Of a stretch of 64,000 nt of DNA, positions 47,471 to 58,484 are shown piece after piece; the first letter of the stretch is position 1, and each line of letters starts with the position of its first letter. The DNA comes from Erysipelotrichales bacterium (lineage in GTDB: Bacteria > Bacillota_I > Bacilli_A > RF39 > UBA660). A program made the translations under genes and the position numbers. The stretch is taken from positions 1-64,000 of the forward strand of contig JAFLUY010000005.1 in NCBI GenBank assembly GCA_022508565.1, read 5' to 3'. Under the pieces are notes generated by a model that ran no database searches, was not told the origin of the DNA, and saw only the letters and a program-made list of their open reading frames with translations.

Positions 47471-48295
47471 TTACATTCTAACACTAGGCTCTTTAGATAA
47501 CTTTGCAATAACTAAATCAAGTATTTCTTTTTTCTCAGGTATTACTCTAAAATCAGCAGAAATTTCAGATATTATACTTGAAATAATTGGTTTTGTTTCT
47601 TCATCAACAGTTTTTTCATTCATAATAGCATATAAATAATAATATTCATCTGAATTAACAAAAGTCATTATTAATGAATTAACAAAATCACTAGAAGAAT
47701 CACTATAATAGATTAAGTCGGCAAATGTAATAACTCCAAGTTTTAACATTTTAATTATAATATTTTTTATAATTATTGCCTCTTCGTATTGATTATCTTT
47801 TTTTTCTAGACAATCAAAATTATTAATTACAAATTGAGTAATTGAATCTGGTTTATTAGCTTCATTTATATAAGAAACACTTTTAGAAGATAATATATCA
47901 TTTAAAAATACTAAAGAAATAGAGTAATCTTCTACATTTAATGTAGAAAGTAAACTAAATACACTGTTTATTACACTTGTAATTGTTTGTTCATTTAAAT
48001 TGCCATTTTTTAACGCATGTAATAAAAGTTCAAAATACTCTATTTTTCCTAAAAGCATCTTATAAATAGGTGTAGTTAAGAATTCATGATTTAAATCTAA
48101 AAATTCACTTAAGTAAGCCATAAACTCTTTATTATCTATTGAATGCATACGAATAATATCAAGATTATCTTGAATAGACAAATTTATATCAACACTGTTA
48201 TTGCTTATGGCTGATGAAAATAACATAAGATCAGTCTTTGCAGTTGATCTTGATACAAGAATATTCTTTATATTTACAAGTGCATCAAAGTCCAT
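47471..48295 (-). CDS. hypothetical protein
   Basis: complete ORF; no recognisable family. Confidence 0.55.
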   Translation of the reverse strand: MDFDALVNIKNILVSRSTAKTDLMLFSSAISNNSVDINLSIQDNLDIIRMHSIDNKEFMAYLSEFLDLNHEFLTTPIYKMLLGKIEYFELLLHALKNGNLNEQTITSVINSVFSLLSTLNVEDYSISLVFLNDILSSKSVSYINEANKPDSITQFVINNFDCLEKKDNQYEEAIIIKNIIIKMLKLGVITFADLIYYSDSSSDFVNSLIMTFVNSDEYYYLYAIMNEKTVDEETKPIISSIISEISADFRVIPEKKEILDLVIAKLSKEPSVRM

Positions 48296-48410
48296 ACTAC
48301 CCCTTCTTTTGGCTGTTTATTATAGTATTAATTAGGCATTTTGTCAAAGAAAATCATTTACAATTCAAAAAAATAATACTATACTTTTATTATATAGGAG
48401 ACTAATAAAC

Positions 48411-48860
48411 ATGGAAGAAGTAGCTAATTTAATAAATATTGCCAAGAATGTTATCGAGCAACTTGAAAATAACATATTTTCAACTCGTCAATTAAAATAT
48501 ATAGTTGTTAAATCTGCAACAACTATAATGCAAGAAAGAATTGAAGCGTTTGAAGATTTAATTACTTTCCCAAATGTAAACTACGAAATGATAAATAATA
48601 TGAAGTACGAGCTAAATAATATGATAGATTCAGTTGAACAAATTGGTAATCTTTTTAGAGAAAATGAAAATAGTATAATAATTATAGACGGGGACGGAAA
48701 CTTTAAAGCCGAACCAGCATTATTCCATGTTGAATTAGAGAAAAAATCTTATATTGATCAAACATATCAAAAGCCTGAAGTTGATGATTATATGAGATAT
48801 GTTGATTCTAGAGATGTTGAAAGTATGTTAACTGAAGAAAAATACGGAATAAAATTATAA
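48411..48860 (+). CDS. hypothetical protein
   Basis: complete ORF with SD-like AGGAG upstream and terminator downstream. Confidence 0.6.
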   Translation: MEEVANLINIAKNVIEQLENNIFSTRQLKYIVVKSATTIMQERIEAFEDLITFPNVNYEMINNMKYELNNMIDSVEQIGNLFRENENSIIIIDGDGNFKAEPALFHVELEKKSYIDQTYQKPEVDDYMRYVDSRDVESMLTEEKYGIKL

Positions 48861-48890
48861 AAAAAGAGGAAATTACTTTCCTCTTTTAAT
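48857..48890. terminator. bidirectional terminator
   Basis: AAAAAAAGAGGAAATTACTTTCCTCTTTTAATTT. Confidence 0.75.
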
Positions 48891-49829
48891 TTGATCTAAC
48901 ATCTTTAATTCAGTTAAATATAATTCATAATTTTGTCTTTGCTTTTTAGCAATTACTTGTAATATTAAACCTGTTATACCTAAAAGTATGGCAATAGTTA
49001 TAATGAAACAAGCAAATATTAAACTTGGAAACTTTTCAACATAGCCAGTTTGAAAATATCCAACAAATGGTGGTATTAAAAATACTACACCAAATATTCC
49101 AAGAATAGTAGCAATTATACTAAAGAATAAAGCAGGTCTATATTCTTTAAATAAAGATCCAATTGTTTTTAATACTTTTAAACCATCTGATACTGTATTA
49201 AGTTTTGAGACGCTTCCTTCAGGTCTATTTCTATACATTACAGGAATTTCTACCAATTTATAATTTTTATCAACAGCATGGATAGTCATTTCTGTTTCAA
49301 TTTCAAATCCTTTTGATAAAACAGGAAAACCTTTTACAAAATCATAAGAAAATGCTCTGTAACCTGTCATAATATCTTTTATATTATTTTTAAAAATAAA
49401 GTTAATTAATTTACGAACTAAGAGATTACCAAAGTTATGGAATGCTCTTTTATTTTCTTTAAAGTAAGTTGATGATAATCTATCGCCTATTACCATATCA
49501 GCCCTTCCAGATAAAATAAAATCACACATCTCTTTAGCATTTTCTGCAGGATATGTATCATCGCCATCAATCATCAAGTAACAATCAGCATCAATATCTC
49601 TAAACATACTTCTAATAACATTACCTTTACCTTGACGATATTCATATCTAACTTCTGCACCAGCAGATGCTGCTATTTTATCTGTACCATCAGTTGAATT
49701 ATTATCATAAACATAAATTGTTGCATTCGGTAAAGCACGCTTATAGTCAGTTACAACTTTTTTTACTGTTTTAGCTTCGTTATAACATGGTATTAAAACA
49801 GCAATACTATTCTTTTTCACGATTATCAC
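48873..49829 (-). CDS. glycosyltransferase family 2 with two C-terminal TMs
   Basis: VLIPCYNEAKTVKKVV; DADCYLMIDGDDTYPA; MTGYRAFS. Confidence 0.9.
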   Translation of the reverse strand: MIIVKKNSIAVLIPCYNEAKTVKKVVTDYKRALPNATIYVYDNNSTDGTDKIAASAGAEVRYEYRQGKGNVIRSMFRDIDADCYLMIDGDDTYPAENAKEMCDFILSGRADMVIGDRLSSTYFKENKRAFHNFGNLLVRKLINFIFKNNIKDIMTGYRAFSYDFVKGFPVLSKGFEIETEMTIHAVDKNYKLVEIPVMYRNRPEGSVSKLNTVSDGLKVLKTIGSLFKEYRPALFFSIIATILGIFGVVFLIPPFVGYFQTGYVEKFPSLIFACFIITIAILLGITGLILQVIAKKQRQNYELYLTELKMLDQIKRGK

Positions 49830-51645
49830 CTCTTATTACCTTTAATAATAACATAATTAACGCCGGAAGTACAAAAATATATGGCATTGCATATCTAAAA
49901 TATGTATTTGCTGGACCTAATATACAGAATATTAATGATCCATATAAAGGCACTAAACTAATTAAATATTTTTTATTTTTAGTTACTAATAAATAAACAG
50001 AAAGTATTAAGATTACCCAGGTATTAATTGCTATATTAGATATTAAACCAATAACTGGTATAAATGGGAATATATTGGCATAAATCGTGATTACATTTCT
50101 TAAACCATCTAAGTTGTTATAGTGATAATCAACTAAATCATTTTGAGTTACTCTTTCATCAAATTCCGTATAAACATACCACTTATGAGCATTAGGATAA
50201 AAGTAACCATAAATATTATTCATTGTTGCATCAACATAAATATCTGGATGTTTTACTAACCCTTTAAACCAAGCTTTAAAATATTTAGCTAAATCTGCAT
50301 TAGTAGTTTCCTTGTTGAATTTATTCTTAACTGGATCAGCTAAGTTTGGATCATATCTTGTAGCTAAAGTTTTATATTTTAAGATATAATCAATTATTTT
50401 TTTATCTTCACCCTTATAAAATTTTGGCTTTTCTTTAACTAATCTCGCAGTTTGTTGAAAAGGTACACTTAGCATCTCTCGAACAGATCCATCTGATATT
50501 CCAAGCGATGGAACTAAAATATTATCAAATGAATAAATCGATATAAAGAATAAAAGGAAAGTTATTAATATTCTTAATATATTTTTTCTAGAATAGAATA
50601 ATAAAACAAAGATAGTTAACGCAATTACATATACACCATTGTGTCTAAATAATGCTATAAATAACATAATAAAATAAAGTGGAATTAAATATTTTATATT
50701 TATTTGTTTATCTTTATAGTTTTCTACTATATCAAATACTTTTAATGTAAACAAAATCATAAATGCCGTATATAAAGTATCTTTAACAGCTGATAAGGAA
50801 TATAAAGTAAACATAGGAACAAACATATAAATGAGCAATACAATTAATCTCATTTTACTATTAATATTATGTTCCTTCAGAAATTTAATTGTATATGCTA
50901 ATACGGATGCATATATAAAGGACTGAATAAATGTATAAATAAATAAACCAAAATTATCATTTACAAAATGTCTTCCTATTTCTATTGCATAGCCTATCAT
51001 GAATGTTTGCAGCACAGGATGATGAGCTGTCATAAAAACATTTGGATCTCTTTGTATTACCCAATCAATATATTTAGTATGTTCATTGAAATACATCTTT
51101 ATTTGAAAAGATGGGTCTGGAGACAATACAATTGGATAAAATGCAAGCATACCTATACAAATAACAATAAATATACATACAAAAGAAGTTCTAAAAGGAT
51201 ATTTATTAAATATATCCATAAATTTACTTAAATATTTATTCTTAAACTTAATGTCCTTATCTTTAATTTTTGGTATATAATTATCCAATATTAAAAATAA
51301 ATGTGTAAAAATATAAGAAAAACCACATAACTTAATTACACTAATTATGAAGGTAGTGATATTTAAAAATATAAGTTTATAACTACCATAAGATGCATAG
51401 GATTCGCCTAATATCATAAATAATGCAAATATAATAGATAAAGCTTTTTTTAGTTTAGAAACATCCTTAACATTTTTCTTACTTATAAAATTATAAACTA
51501 ATATACTTGTAATCGCTATTGCCAAAACATTAATATTATAAAATACTTTAAAATCTAGGTCTTTAATATTATCTATTAAATATATGTTAATAAATAAACT
51601 GATTGCAACAAATATTGAGAACAATATTTTACTTATTTTTTTCAT
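49807..51645 (-). CDS. polytopic membrane protein (DUF6020-like, possible glycosyltransferase-fold)
   Basis: many TM segments; overlaps the GT2 gene. Confidence 0.6.
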   Translation of the reverse strand: MKKISKILFSIFVAISLFINIYLIDNIKDLDFKVFYNINVLAIAITSILVYNFISKKNVKDVSKLKKALSIIFALFMILGESYASYGSYKLIFLNITTFIISVIKLCGFSYIFTHLFLILDNYIPKIKDKDIKFKNKYLSKFMDIFNKYPFRTSFVCIFIVICIGMLAFYPIVLSPDPSFQIKMYFNEHTKYIDWVIQRDPNVFMTAHHPVLQTFMIGYAIEIGRHFVNDNFGLFIYTFIQSFIYASVLAYTIKFLKEHNINSKMRLIVLLIYMFVPMFTLYSLSAVKDTLYTAFMILFTLKVFDIVENYKDKQINIKYLIPLYFIMLFIALFRHNGVYVIALTIFVLLFYSRKNILRILITFLLFFISIYSFDNILVPSLGISDGSVREMLSVPFQQTARLVKEKPKFYKGEDKKIIDYILKYKTLATRYDPNLADPVKNKFNKETTNADLAKYFKAWFKGLVKHPDIYVDATMNNIYGYFYPNAHKWYVYTEFDERVTQNDLVDYHYNNLDGLRNVITIYANIFPFIPVIGLISNIAINTWVILILSVYLLVTKNKKYLISLVPLYGSLIFCILGPANTYFRYAMPYIFVLPALIMLLLKVIRGDNREKE

Positions 51646-51737
51646 GTTTTTATATTCTCCCTACTAAGAATAATTATACTATTAAAATTATGTAAAAACA
51701 ATCTTATACAACACTAAAAAAAGAAGAAAACTCTTCT

Positions 51738-52739
51738 TTAATAATAGTCATACATTAATTCTTTTTGTTTTTCTATTACCTTAGGTGAAGAATATATAAT
51801 TATGCGATCTTCAATATTGGTTGGATAACAATCATCCATAAAGAATCCTTCACTTTCAAAAAATACATTTTTGTATTCATTTATATCATAATGGATATCA
51901 TCATCAAGTTGTCTAAATTTTCTTAAAAACCCTGAAACAATTATTCCATTTTTCTTTAAGAAACGTGATAAAACACTTGTAACATAATTTTTAAATATTA
52001 CTAATCGATCATCTAAATTTGCTTCATCAATAAACTCTGAAGTATAATCCATTATATTAGATAAATACATAAAAGCAAATTTGTCATTTAACTTATCATC
52101 AAGATCAAATAAAGATGAATATTTATATTCAATCTCAAAATCTTCTTCTCGTAATATTTTCTGGATTTTTTCATAGTTTTCATCAGTAAAATAACCTGCT
52201 TTATTTTCAATTGAACAATTAATATTTGGAAAACCAAATAAACCAAATTGTTCATACATTAAAGAAGTTTCAGTATTTCTTATTACTATTTTATCTTTAT
52301 TAATAACTTCATAAACTCCATCCCAATACTCTCTTGCTTCGGGATCCAAACAATCCTTAAATAACTCATAAATATCATAATCTAAAATTGTATCTCCACG
52401 ATCCATACCCATGAAGTATTTTGTATACATTTTCTTATCTAAACCTGATTTTATAAAAGCAATCTTTAATTTAGAATAGAATATTGTTAATTTATTAACA
52501 TCGAAAGCTACTATCTTTTTAGCACCATACAATAGTAAATCAAAAATCGCATCACCACTTCCAGTAACTGTTAGGACCTTCTGACCTTTAATATAATCTC
52601 TAAAGTGATGGAACACACTAGCAGAATCTTCAGTATTAAATGAGTATACTGGAGTATACCCAGCAAACTTCGTTTTAATATCTTTAAAATCTCTTCTTAG
52701 TATTTTACTTGCATGATAAATTGCCTCTCTTACATCCAT
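51738..52739 (-). CDS. DUF3419-like (BtaA-type 3-amino-3-carboxypropyl transferase-like) protein
   Basis: VLTVTGSGDAIFDLLLYGAKKIVAFDVNKLTIFYSKLKIAFI..KYFMG. Confidence 0.6.
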   Translation of the reverse strand: MDVREAIYHASKILRRDFKDIKTKFAGYTPVYSFNTEDSASVFHHFRDYIKGQKVLTVTGSGDAIFDLLLYGAKKIVAFDVNKLTIFYSKLKIAFIKSGLDKKMYTKYFMGMDRGDTILDYDIYELFKDCLDPEAREYWDGVYEVINKDKIVIRNTETSLMYEQFGLFGFPNINCSIENKAGYFTDENYEKIQKILREEDFEIEYKYSSLFDLDDKLNDKFAFMYLSNIMDYTSEFIDEANLDDRLVIFKNYVTSVLSRFLKKNGIIVSGFLRKFRQLDDDIHYDINEYKNVFFESEGFFMDDCYPTNIEDRIIIYSSPKVIEKQKELMYDYY

Positions 52740-52791
52740 AATAACACCCCCATAAAAGTAAGTCATATTCTATCCCAATCATCATTTTATT

Positions 52792-53295
52792 TCAAGTTCT
52801 TTTTCTAAAATATCCATTAAATGCTACTTTAGCATCATTAACTACAATAAAAGAATCTTTATCAATAGATTTAATTAGTTTAATACAGTCTTTATATCTT
52901 TTTTTGCTAATGCTTAAATATATAATTAATTTATTATCTATTGTCTTAACAACTGATAAGCCATAATTTGCTTTTTTTATTTTTAAAATATCTGATACTT
53001 TAATTTTTGATGATATTACTTCTATATTATATATACCATCAACGAGCATTTCATTTAATAAAGTACCAAGATAAGTTCCGGTTGCATAACCAAGAGAATA
53101 AAATATCGCGATCATTATTGAATTATCATAACTTACTAAGGCAACTCTAGCTGCATAAAACCAAACAAAGACTTCAACAAACGCGATTAATGAAGAAACT
53201 ATTTTATTACCCTTAACTACAAACATAGTTCTTAAAGTTCCTAGGCTAACGTCTATAATTCTTGAAACAAATATTTTTATACAAGCTAGTACCAT
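52792..53295 (-). CDS. DUF2179/UPF0316-like membrane protein
   Basis: IKIFVSRIIDVSLGTLRTMFVVKGNKIVSSLIAFVEVFVWFYAARVAL. Confidence 0.75.
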   Translation of the reverse strand: MVLACIKIFVSRIIDVSLGTLRTMFVVKGNKIVSSLIAFVEVFVWFYAARVALVSYDNSIMIAIFYSLGYATGTYLGTLLNEMLVDGIYNIEVISSKIKVSDILKIKKANYGLSVVKTIDNKLIIYLSISKKRYKDCIKLIKSIDKDSFIVVNDAKVAFNGYFRKRT

Positions 53296-53359
53296 ATCAT
53301 CACCATTACTAGTATGTACACATTTTTAAATAATACATATAATACCATGGAGGTAAGTT

Positions 53360-53743
53360 ATGTTATTTGATTTTGAAACTGACTTTGAAAAAAAAGTTTG
53401 TCCTTTATTAGATATAGATGAAGGATTTTTAAAAGGAAATATGTTTGCTGATCTTTATGAACCTTATAAGAACTATAAACCAAAAGAATTAAAACCAAAA
53501 ACTGAAAGAGAAGCATTGTTGGATGCTATTATTAAAATTTGTTTTGCCATTAATGATTTAAATTTATTTCTTGATTTAAATCCAGATGATACTGAAGTAT
53601 ACGATAAATTTAAAAAATATTGTTTAATGTATGATAAATGCATTGAAGAATATGAAAAGAAATATCAAGTATTAAATTTAACAGATGATGTATACGGAAA
53701 ATATACATGGATATCTAATCCATGGCCATGGGAGGATAGATAA
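53360..53743 (+). CDS. CotJB-type spore coat protein with CotJA-like N-terminal segment
   Basis: NMFADLYEPYKNYKP; ICFAINDLNLFLDLNPDD; WISNPWPWED. Confidence 0.75.
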   Translation: MLFDFETDFEKKVCPLLDIDEGFLKGNMFADLYEPYKNYKPKELKPKTEREALLDAIIKICFAINDLNLFLDLNPDDTEVYDKFKKYCLMYDKCIEEYEKKYQVLNLTDDVYGKYTWISNPWPWEDR

Positions 53744-53745
53744 TT

Positions 53746-54303
53746 ATGTTTAAATATGATAAAAAATTGCCTTACCCAATAGATATTAAGAAAAAAGATT
53801 TAAAAATGGCAAAATATATATTTACTCAATTTGGTGGAAGTAACTCTGAACTAGCTGCGGCTTTAAGATACTTCTCACAAAAGTTTACTATGCCAGATGC
53901 TTATGGATCTGCATTACTTAATGATATAGCTACAGAAGAACTTGGTCATATCGAAATGATTGCAACAATGATTAAACAACTTACAGATGGAGCTACAGCT
54001 GATGAAATGAAAGAAGCAGGTTTAGGAGATTACTACAGTGAACATGGAATTGGTCTTTATCCTGTTAATGCATCAGGTGCACCATTCACAATTACTTTTG
54101 TTGCAGTAACTGGAGATGTGTTAGCTGACCTATCAGAAGATATGGCAGCTGAACAAAAAGCGCGTGCTGTCTATGAAAACTTAATTGAACTAGCTGATGA
54201 TGAAGATGTAATTCAACCGCTACTATTCTTACGTCAAAGAGAAGTAGTTCATTTTAATCGTTTTAAAGAATTATATGATAAATATAAAAAAATGGGTTAT
54301 TAA
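53746..54303 (+). CDS. cotJC: CotJC-type manganese catalase family protein
   Basis: FTQFGGSNSELAAALRYFSQKFTMPD; LNDIATEELGHIEMIATMI; LRQREVVHFNRF. Confidence 0.85.
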   Translation: MFKYDKKLPYPIDIKKKDLKMAKYIFTQFGGSNSELAAALRYFSQKFTMPDAYGSALLNDIATEELGHIEMIATMIKQLTDGATADEMKEAGLGDYYSEHGIGLYPVNASGAPFTITFVAVTGDVLADLSEDMAAEQKARAVYENLIELADDEDVIQPLLFLRQREVVHFNRFKELYDKYKKMGY

Positions 54304-54332
54304 AAAGGACAATCTAATTGTCCTTTTTTCTT
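54300..54332. terminator. Rho-independent terminator
   Basis: AAAAAGGACAATCTAATTGTCCTTTTTTC. Confidence 0.85.
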
Positions 54333-54340
54333 GATTAAGA

Positions 54341-55273
54341 TTATTTGCGAACTAAATGAATTATATCATTTGCTCGATCACCTAATGTATTATGAGATAA
54401 TCCATTATCAACTACTTCATCAGATATATCTTTTAATCTTTGCAATTGTCTATCACGTTCAATAATATAAAAGAAATTAATTGAACATCTTGCCGTAGGT
54501 CCGGCCATATTATGGAAAATATTGACAAGCGCACCACTTGGACTTAATATCTCTTGATAATATTCTTCCATTAATGAATAGAACTTTTCCTCTTCTTTTT
54601 CAGATAAATAAAGTAAGATATTACTAAAAAAGGCTAAATCAAAATTTCTTTCATCTTTATATTCAGATGTTGCTAAATCTAAAATATTACATTGGCAAAA
54701 CCTAATTTTAGATTGAAAGTCTATATCCTTTGCTTCATAAAATTCTTTTTCATTATAAAAAGGTAAAAATTCTTTTGACAATTTTACTCTATTTTCAGTA
54801 TAATTCGTAACATATTCATAACTAACATCAAATAACATTTCAAATATTTGCGATGGAGTAAAACGATCATAAAGTTTATCAAAATATAAACGAGCTTCCT
54901 CAGATAAACATGAACGTATATCACAATAGATTTTATATGAAAGAAGTTCATCTTCACCAACACCCATTAAATAGTTCATAAATTTATCATACTCTAACTT
55001 TTGCATGCTCGCAATTCTTAATTGTTGAGGAAAATATGATAAGGCATTTAAATCGTATGAATAAACATCAATACTACGACGAGCCAGTTCAATTGAATTT
55101 TCACCTGAACTAACAGGAATTAAACACTTCTTAGGATTTTCAATATTTTCAACTATTTTCGCAACATTATCAGTAGTACTAAAAATACATTTCTGATATT
55201 TTTTATAACCTTGGCAATCTTTTAAATGCATAGTTTTATTAACAAGATACTTCACTTCATGTCTTTTTTTCAT
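54341..55273 (-). CDS. DUF3419-like protein, paralogue of 51738-52739
   Basis: LIPVSSGENSIELARRSIDVYSYDLNALSYFPQQLRIASM..NYLMG. Confidence 0.6.
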   Translation of the reverse strand: MKKRHEVKYLVNKTMHLKDCQGYKKYQKCIFSTTDNVAKIVENIENPKKCLIPVSSGENSIELARRSIDVYSYDLNALSYFPQQLRIASMQKLEYDKFMNYLMGVGEDELLSYKIYCDIRSCLSEEARLYFDKLYDRFTPSQIFEMLFDVSYEYVTNYTENRVKLSKEFLPFYNEKEFYEAKDIDFQSKIRFCQCNILDLATSEYKDERNFDLAFFSNILLYLSEKEEEKFYSLMEEYYQEILSPSGALVNIFHNMAGPTARCSINFFYIIERDRQLQRLKDISDEVVDNGLSHNTLGDRANDIIHLVRK

Positions 55274-55309
55274 AATTTCCCCTTCTTTAAGTAACATATA
55301 TTATTACAA

Positions 55310-55348
55310 AAAAAATAAATTGTCAAAATTGACAATTTATTTTTTCTT
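55310..55348. terminator. Rho-independent terminator
   Basis: AAAAAAATAAATTGTCAAAATTGACAATTTATTTTTTC. Confidence 0.85.
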
Positions 55349-55810
55349 AAAAACAATTAATTTACTTAAGATATAATTTGCTATTGTTACAACTATTTGA
55401 CTAGCAATCTTACCAATAATATCACTTAATGATAAAAGACTTACAATTACAAACATGATAGACATGTCCATGAGTAAACTTGCAATACGCGAACCCACAA
55501 ACTTTGAAAGTTCACTTACAATATTTTTGTTTTTACTTTTAAAAACAAAGATACGGTTTGTTACATAAGCAAACATGACAGCAAATACCCAAGCTATTAT
55601 ATTAGCAATTTGTAACTCTAGTTTCTCATTTGGATCCAAGAAGGTTCTTGTAACCACAAAGTAAGTTACTAAACTTACAACAGTTGTTAAAAGTCCAACA
55701 ATTAAATAATTCCATATTTCTGGATTCTTATAATAGATTCCCCAGCCCCAATTCCAAAACTTAACAAATATATTTTTATCATGTCCTTTAATTATAAGTT
55801 TGCCATTCAT
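55337..55810 (-). CDS. GtrA-family membrane protein
   Basis: IWNYLIVGLLTTVVSLVTYFVVT..FAYVTNRIFVFKSK. Confidence 0.85.
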   Translation of the reverse strand: MNGKLIIKGHDKNIFVKFWNWGWGIYYKNPEIWNYLIVGLLTTVVSLVTYFVVTRTFLDPNEKLELQIANIIAWVFAVMFAYVTNRIFVFKSKNKNIVSELSKFVGSRIASLLMDMSIMFVIVSLLSLSDIIGKIASQIVVTIANYILSKLIVFKKK

Positions 55811-55858
55811 AATTATTACCTCAAGAAAATTTTAGCAAAAATAAACACTTATGTCTAT

Positions 55859-58375
55859 CTAGTTTCTTGTTTTTATAATTATCTTTTTAGCGATATCAAC
55901 TGGTATAACACTGAATGCTAAAAGTAAAACAAATATAAGCTCATTTAGTTTTAAACCATAAGTTCTAAATAATGGTCCTCCTAAATATATTAAATATATT
56001 TGAGCAATAAATATACTTGTCATTATAAATAAGAATACTTTATTTTTTAAAATACCAGTAAATATATTTAATCTTGTTGTTCTTGCATTAAAAGCATTAA
56101 AGATGCTTAAGAATATAAATAAAGAAAAGAAAGCAGTCATATAATATTTTGTTTGACTTCTAATAAATAATTTAAATACATCTAGTTTTAAAAATAAAAC
56201 AAGTAGAACAGTAGAATATAAACCAATAAATAAAATTGTTTTGTACATATATTTATTTAAGATATTTTCATCCTTTTTAATAGGACGCTCCTTCATATAT
56301 CTTCTTAATGGTGCTTCATAAGAATAAGCAAGACCTGCAAAAGTATCCATTATCATATTAATCCACAACATTTGCATAACTGTAACTGGTGTAGTTACAC
56401 CAATAAATGGACCAACTAATGATAAAAATAATGCACATATATTCATAGTTAATTGGAATATTATAAACTTTCTAATTGATTTAAAAATTGTTCTACCATA
56501 AAGAATAGCGTTAGCAATAGAAGATATATTATCATCAAGTATTACTATATCAGCTGCATATTTAGCAACTTCAGTACCCGAACCCATAGCAAAACCAACA
56601 TTTGCTTTCTTTAACGCTGGAGCATCATTAACTCCATCGCCAGTCATACCAACAACTATATTATTTCTTTCTAAAACAGTTGAAATTCTACTTTTATCTT
56701 TTGGTAATGCTCTTGCTATAACTTTTATTTTATTATAATTTCTAACAATATAATCATCATCAATTCTTTCCAAATCATCATGAGTTAAAACTAAAGAATC
56801 ATGATCTAACATATTTAATTCCATGGCAATAGAGGCAGCAGTGTCAACATCATCTCCAGTTATCATCATAACATCAATCCCTGCACCCTTAATTTCTTCT
56901 AGTGCACGGGGTGCCTCTTTTCTAATGTCATCTCTTATAAGAATAAATCCAAGTAAGACATTGTTATAAACATCACATATTACTCTTATACCTCTTTTTG
57001 TATAACTTTTAATAATATCATTTACTTTGCTCTTATCATTAAGTAGTTTTCTATCACCATTTTTATCTAAATAGAATCGACATCTATCTAATAGAACTTC
57101 ACTTGCTCCTTTATAATACTCATTATTATTGGAAAGTTTTACATAAGAGTATTTAATAGTTGAATTAAAATTAGTTTTTGTCTTTATTTCTAAATTTTTA
57201 TCTCTTTTACCTAAAAATGAGAGTATGGCTTTATCAGTTGAGTTACCGGATGTAATGTTTGTTCCTTCAAAATAAGAATCATTGTTATAAAGAAGTGACT
57301 CAATAAATCTGTCTCTAACAATATTGTTCATCTCTGATAAATTGTTGTAATGGTTATCTTCGCCATCAACTATACCAATAACACTTAATTTCCCCATAGT
57401 TAAAGTTCCTGTTTTATCTGTTAACAATACCTGAATTGCGCCACTTGTTTCAATACCTACTGGTTTTCTTACTAATACATTGTTTTTTAACATTTTTTTC
57501 ATGTTAGACGATAAAACTAAGGCCAACATCATAGGTAAACCTTCAGGTACACAAACTATAATAATTGTTACTGCTAAAGTTACTGTATGAATTAAAAGAT
57601 CAAATAGTTCTCTTGGACTATTAATTATTTCAAGTGCCAAATTTAAATCAAAGTTATTGGAAATAAATAAGACATTAAAAATATAGGAAAGAGATGCAAG
57701 TATAGCACCAATATAACCAATGCGTGAAACTATTCTTGCAAGTCTTCTAAGTCTTAACTTCATTGGAGAATCCGGAACTTTTTCGTTTAATTCTTTAGCA
57801 ATATTTCCATAAATAGTATTAATACCAACATTTTTAACTCTCATAACGCATTTATCACTTAAAATAACACTACCTTTAAATAGTTTATCATTAATTCTTT
57901 TTCGGGCTTCTTTAGATTCACCATTAATACTTGATTCATCTGCTCCAACACTACCACTTATAATAACACCATCGGCAGATACCATTTCCCCAGATTCTAG
58001 ATAAACAATGTCTCCAACAACCAAATCATCTGCTTTAATTGATACGTTTTCACCATTTCTTTTGACTCTAACAAGCACTTTTTCATATTCATTTTGTAAT
58101 TTAGTAAATGCCTTATTAGACCCATATTCACTTAACGATGAAATAAGTGATGATAAGAGAATTGATATTAACATACCCAATGTTTCATACCAATCAGCAT
58201 CACTAAACATTAAAACAAAACGAATAGCTAAAGCTATTAACATTATTTTAATTATTGGATCACCTAAAGCATCAATAAATAATTTTATAAACTTATTTTC
58301 ATTTTTTAAATCAACACTGTTAGTACCATACTTTTTTCTTGATTCTAATACTTCTTCATCTGTTAATCCGTTCAA
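55859..58375 (-). CDS. cation-translocating P-type ATPase (Ca2+/PMCA-like)
   Basis: LLTDKTGTLTMGKL; MTGDGVNDAPALKKANVGFAMGSGTEVAK; VPEGLPMML. Confidence 0.93.
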   Translation of the reverse strand: MNGLTDEEVLESRKKYGTNSVDLKNENKFIKLFIDALGDPIIKIMLIALAIRFVLMFSDADWYETLGMLISILLSSLISSLSEYGSNKAFTKLQNEYEKVLVRVKRNGENVSIKADDLVVGDIVYLESGEMVSADGVIISGSVGADESSINGESKEARKRINDKLFKGSVILSDKCVMRVKNVGINTIYGNIAKELNEKVPDSPMKLRLRRLARIVSRIGYIGAILASLSYIFNVLFISNNFDLNLALEIINSPRELFDLLIHTVTLAVTIIIVCVPEGLPMMLALVLSSNMKKMLKNNVLVRKPVGIETSGAIQVLLTDKTGTLTMGKLSVIGIVDGEDNHYNNLSEMNNIVRDRFIESLLYNNDSYFEGTNITSGNSTDKAILSFLGKRDKNLEIKTKTNFNSTIKYSYVKLSNNNEYYKGASEVLLDRCRFYLDKNGDRKLLNDKSKVNDIIKSYTKRGIRVICDVYNNVLLGFILIRDDIRKEAPRALEEIKGAGIDVMMITGDDVDTAASIAMELNMLDHDSLVLTHDDLERIDDDYIVRNYNKIKVIARALPKDKSRISTVLERNNIVVGMTGDGVNDAPALKKANVGFAMGSGTEVAKYAADIVILDDNISSIANAILYGRTIFKSIRKFIIFQLTMNICALFLSLVGPFIGVTTPVTVMQMLWINMIMDTFAGLAYSYEAPLRRYMKERPIKKDENILNKYMYKTILFIGLYSTVLLVLFLKLDVFKLFIRSQTKYYMTAFFSLFIFLSIFNAFNARTTRLNIFTGILKNKVFLFIMTSIFIAQIYLIYLGGPLFRTYGLKLNELIFVLLLAFSVIPVDIAKKIIIKTRN

Positions 58376-58484
58376 CTATTATCACCCTTTTATCTTTTTT
58401 CTAATAATGTATATGTTGATAAATATATAATTATTAACAAAAGAAAAAAGACTTAATGAAGTCTTCAATAAATAATTTTATTTT

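Noticed and set aside
50968-51231. Plus-strand 87-aa ORF inside the polytopic membrane gene
   Set aside because: Antisense to coding sequence, low-complexity, no homology-like motif.
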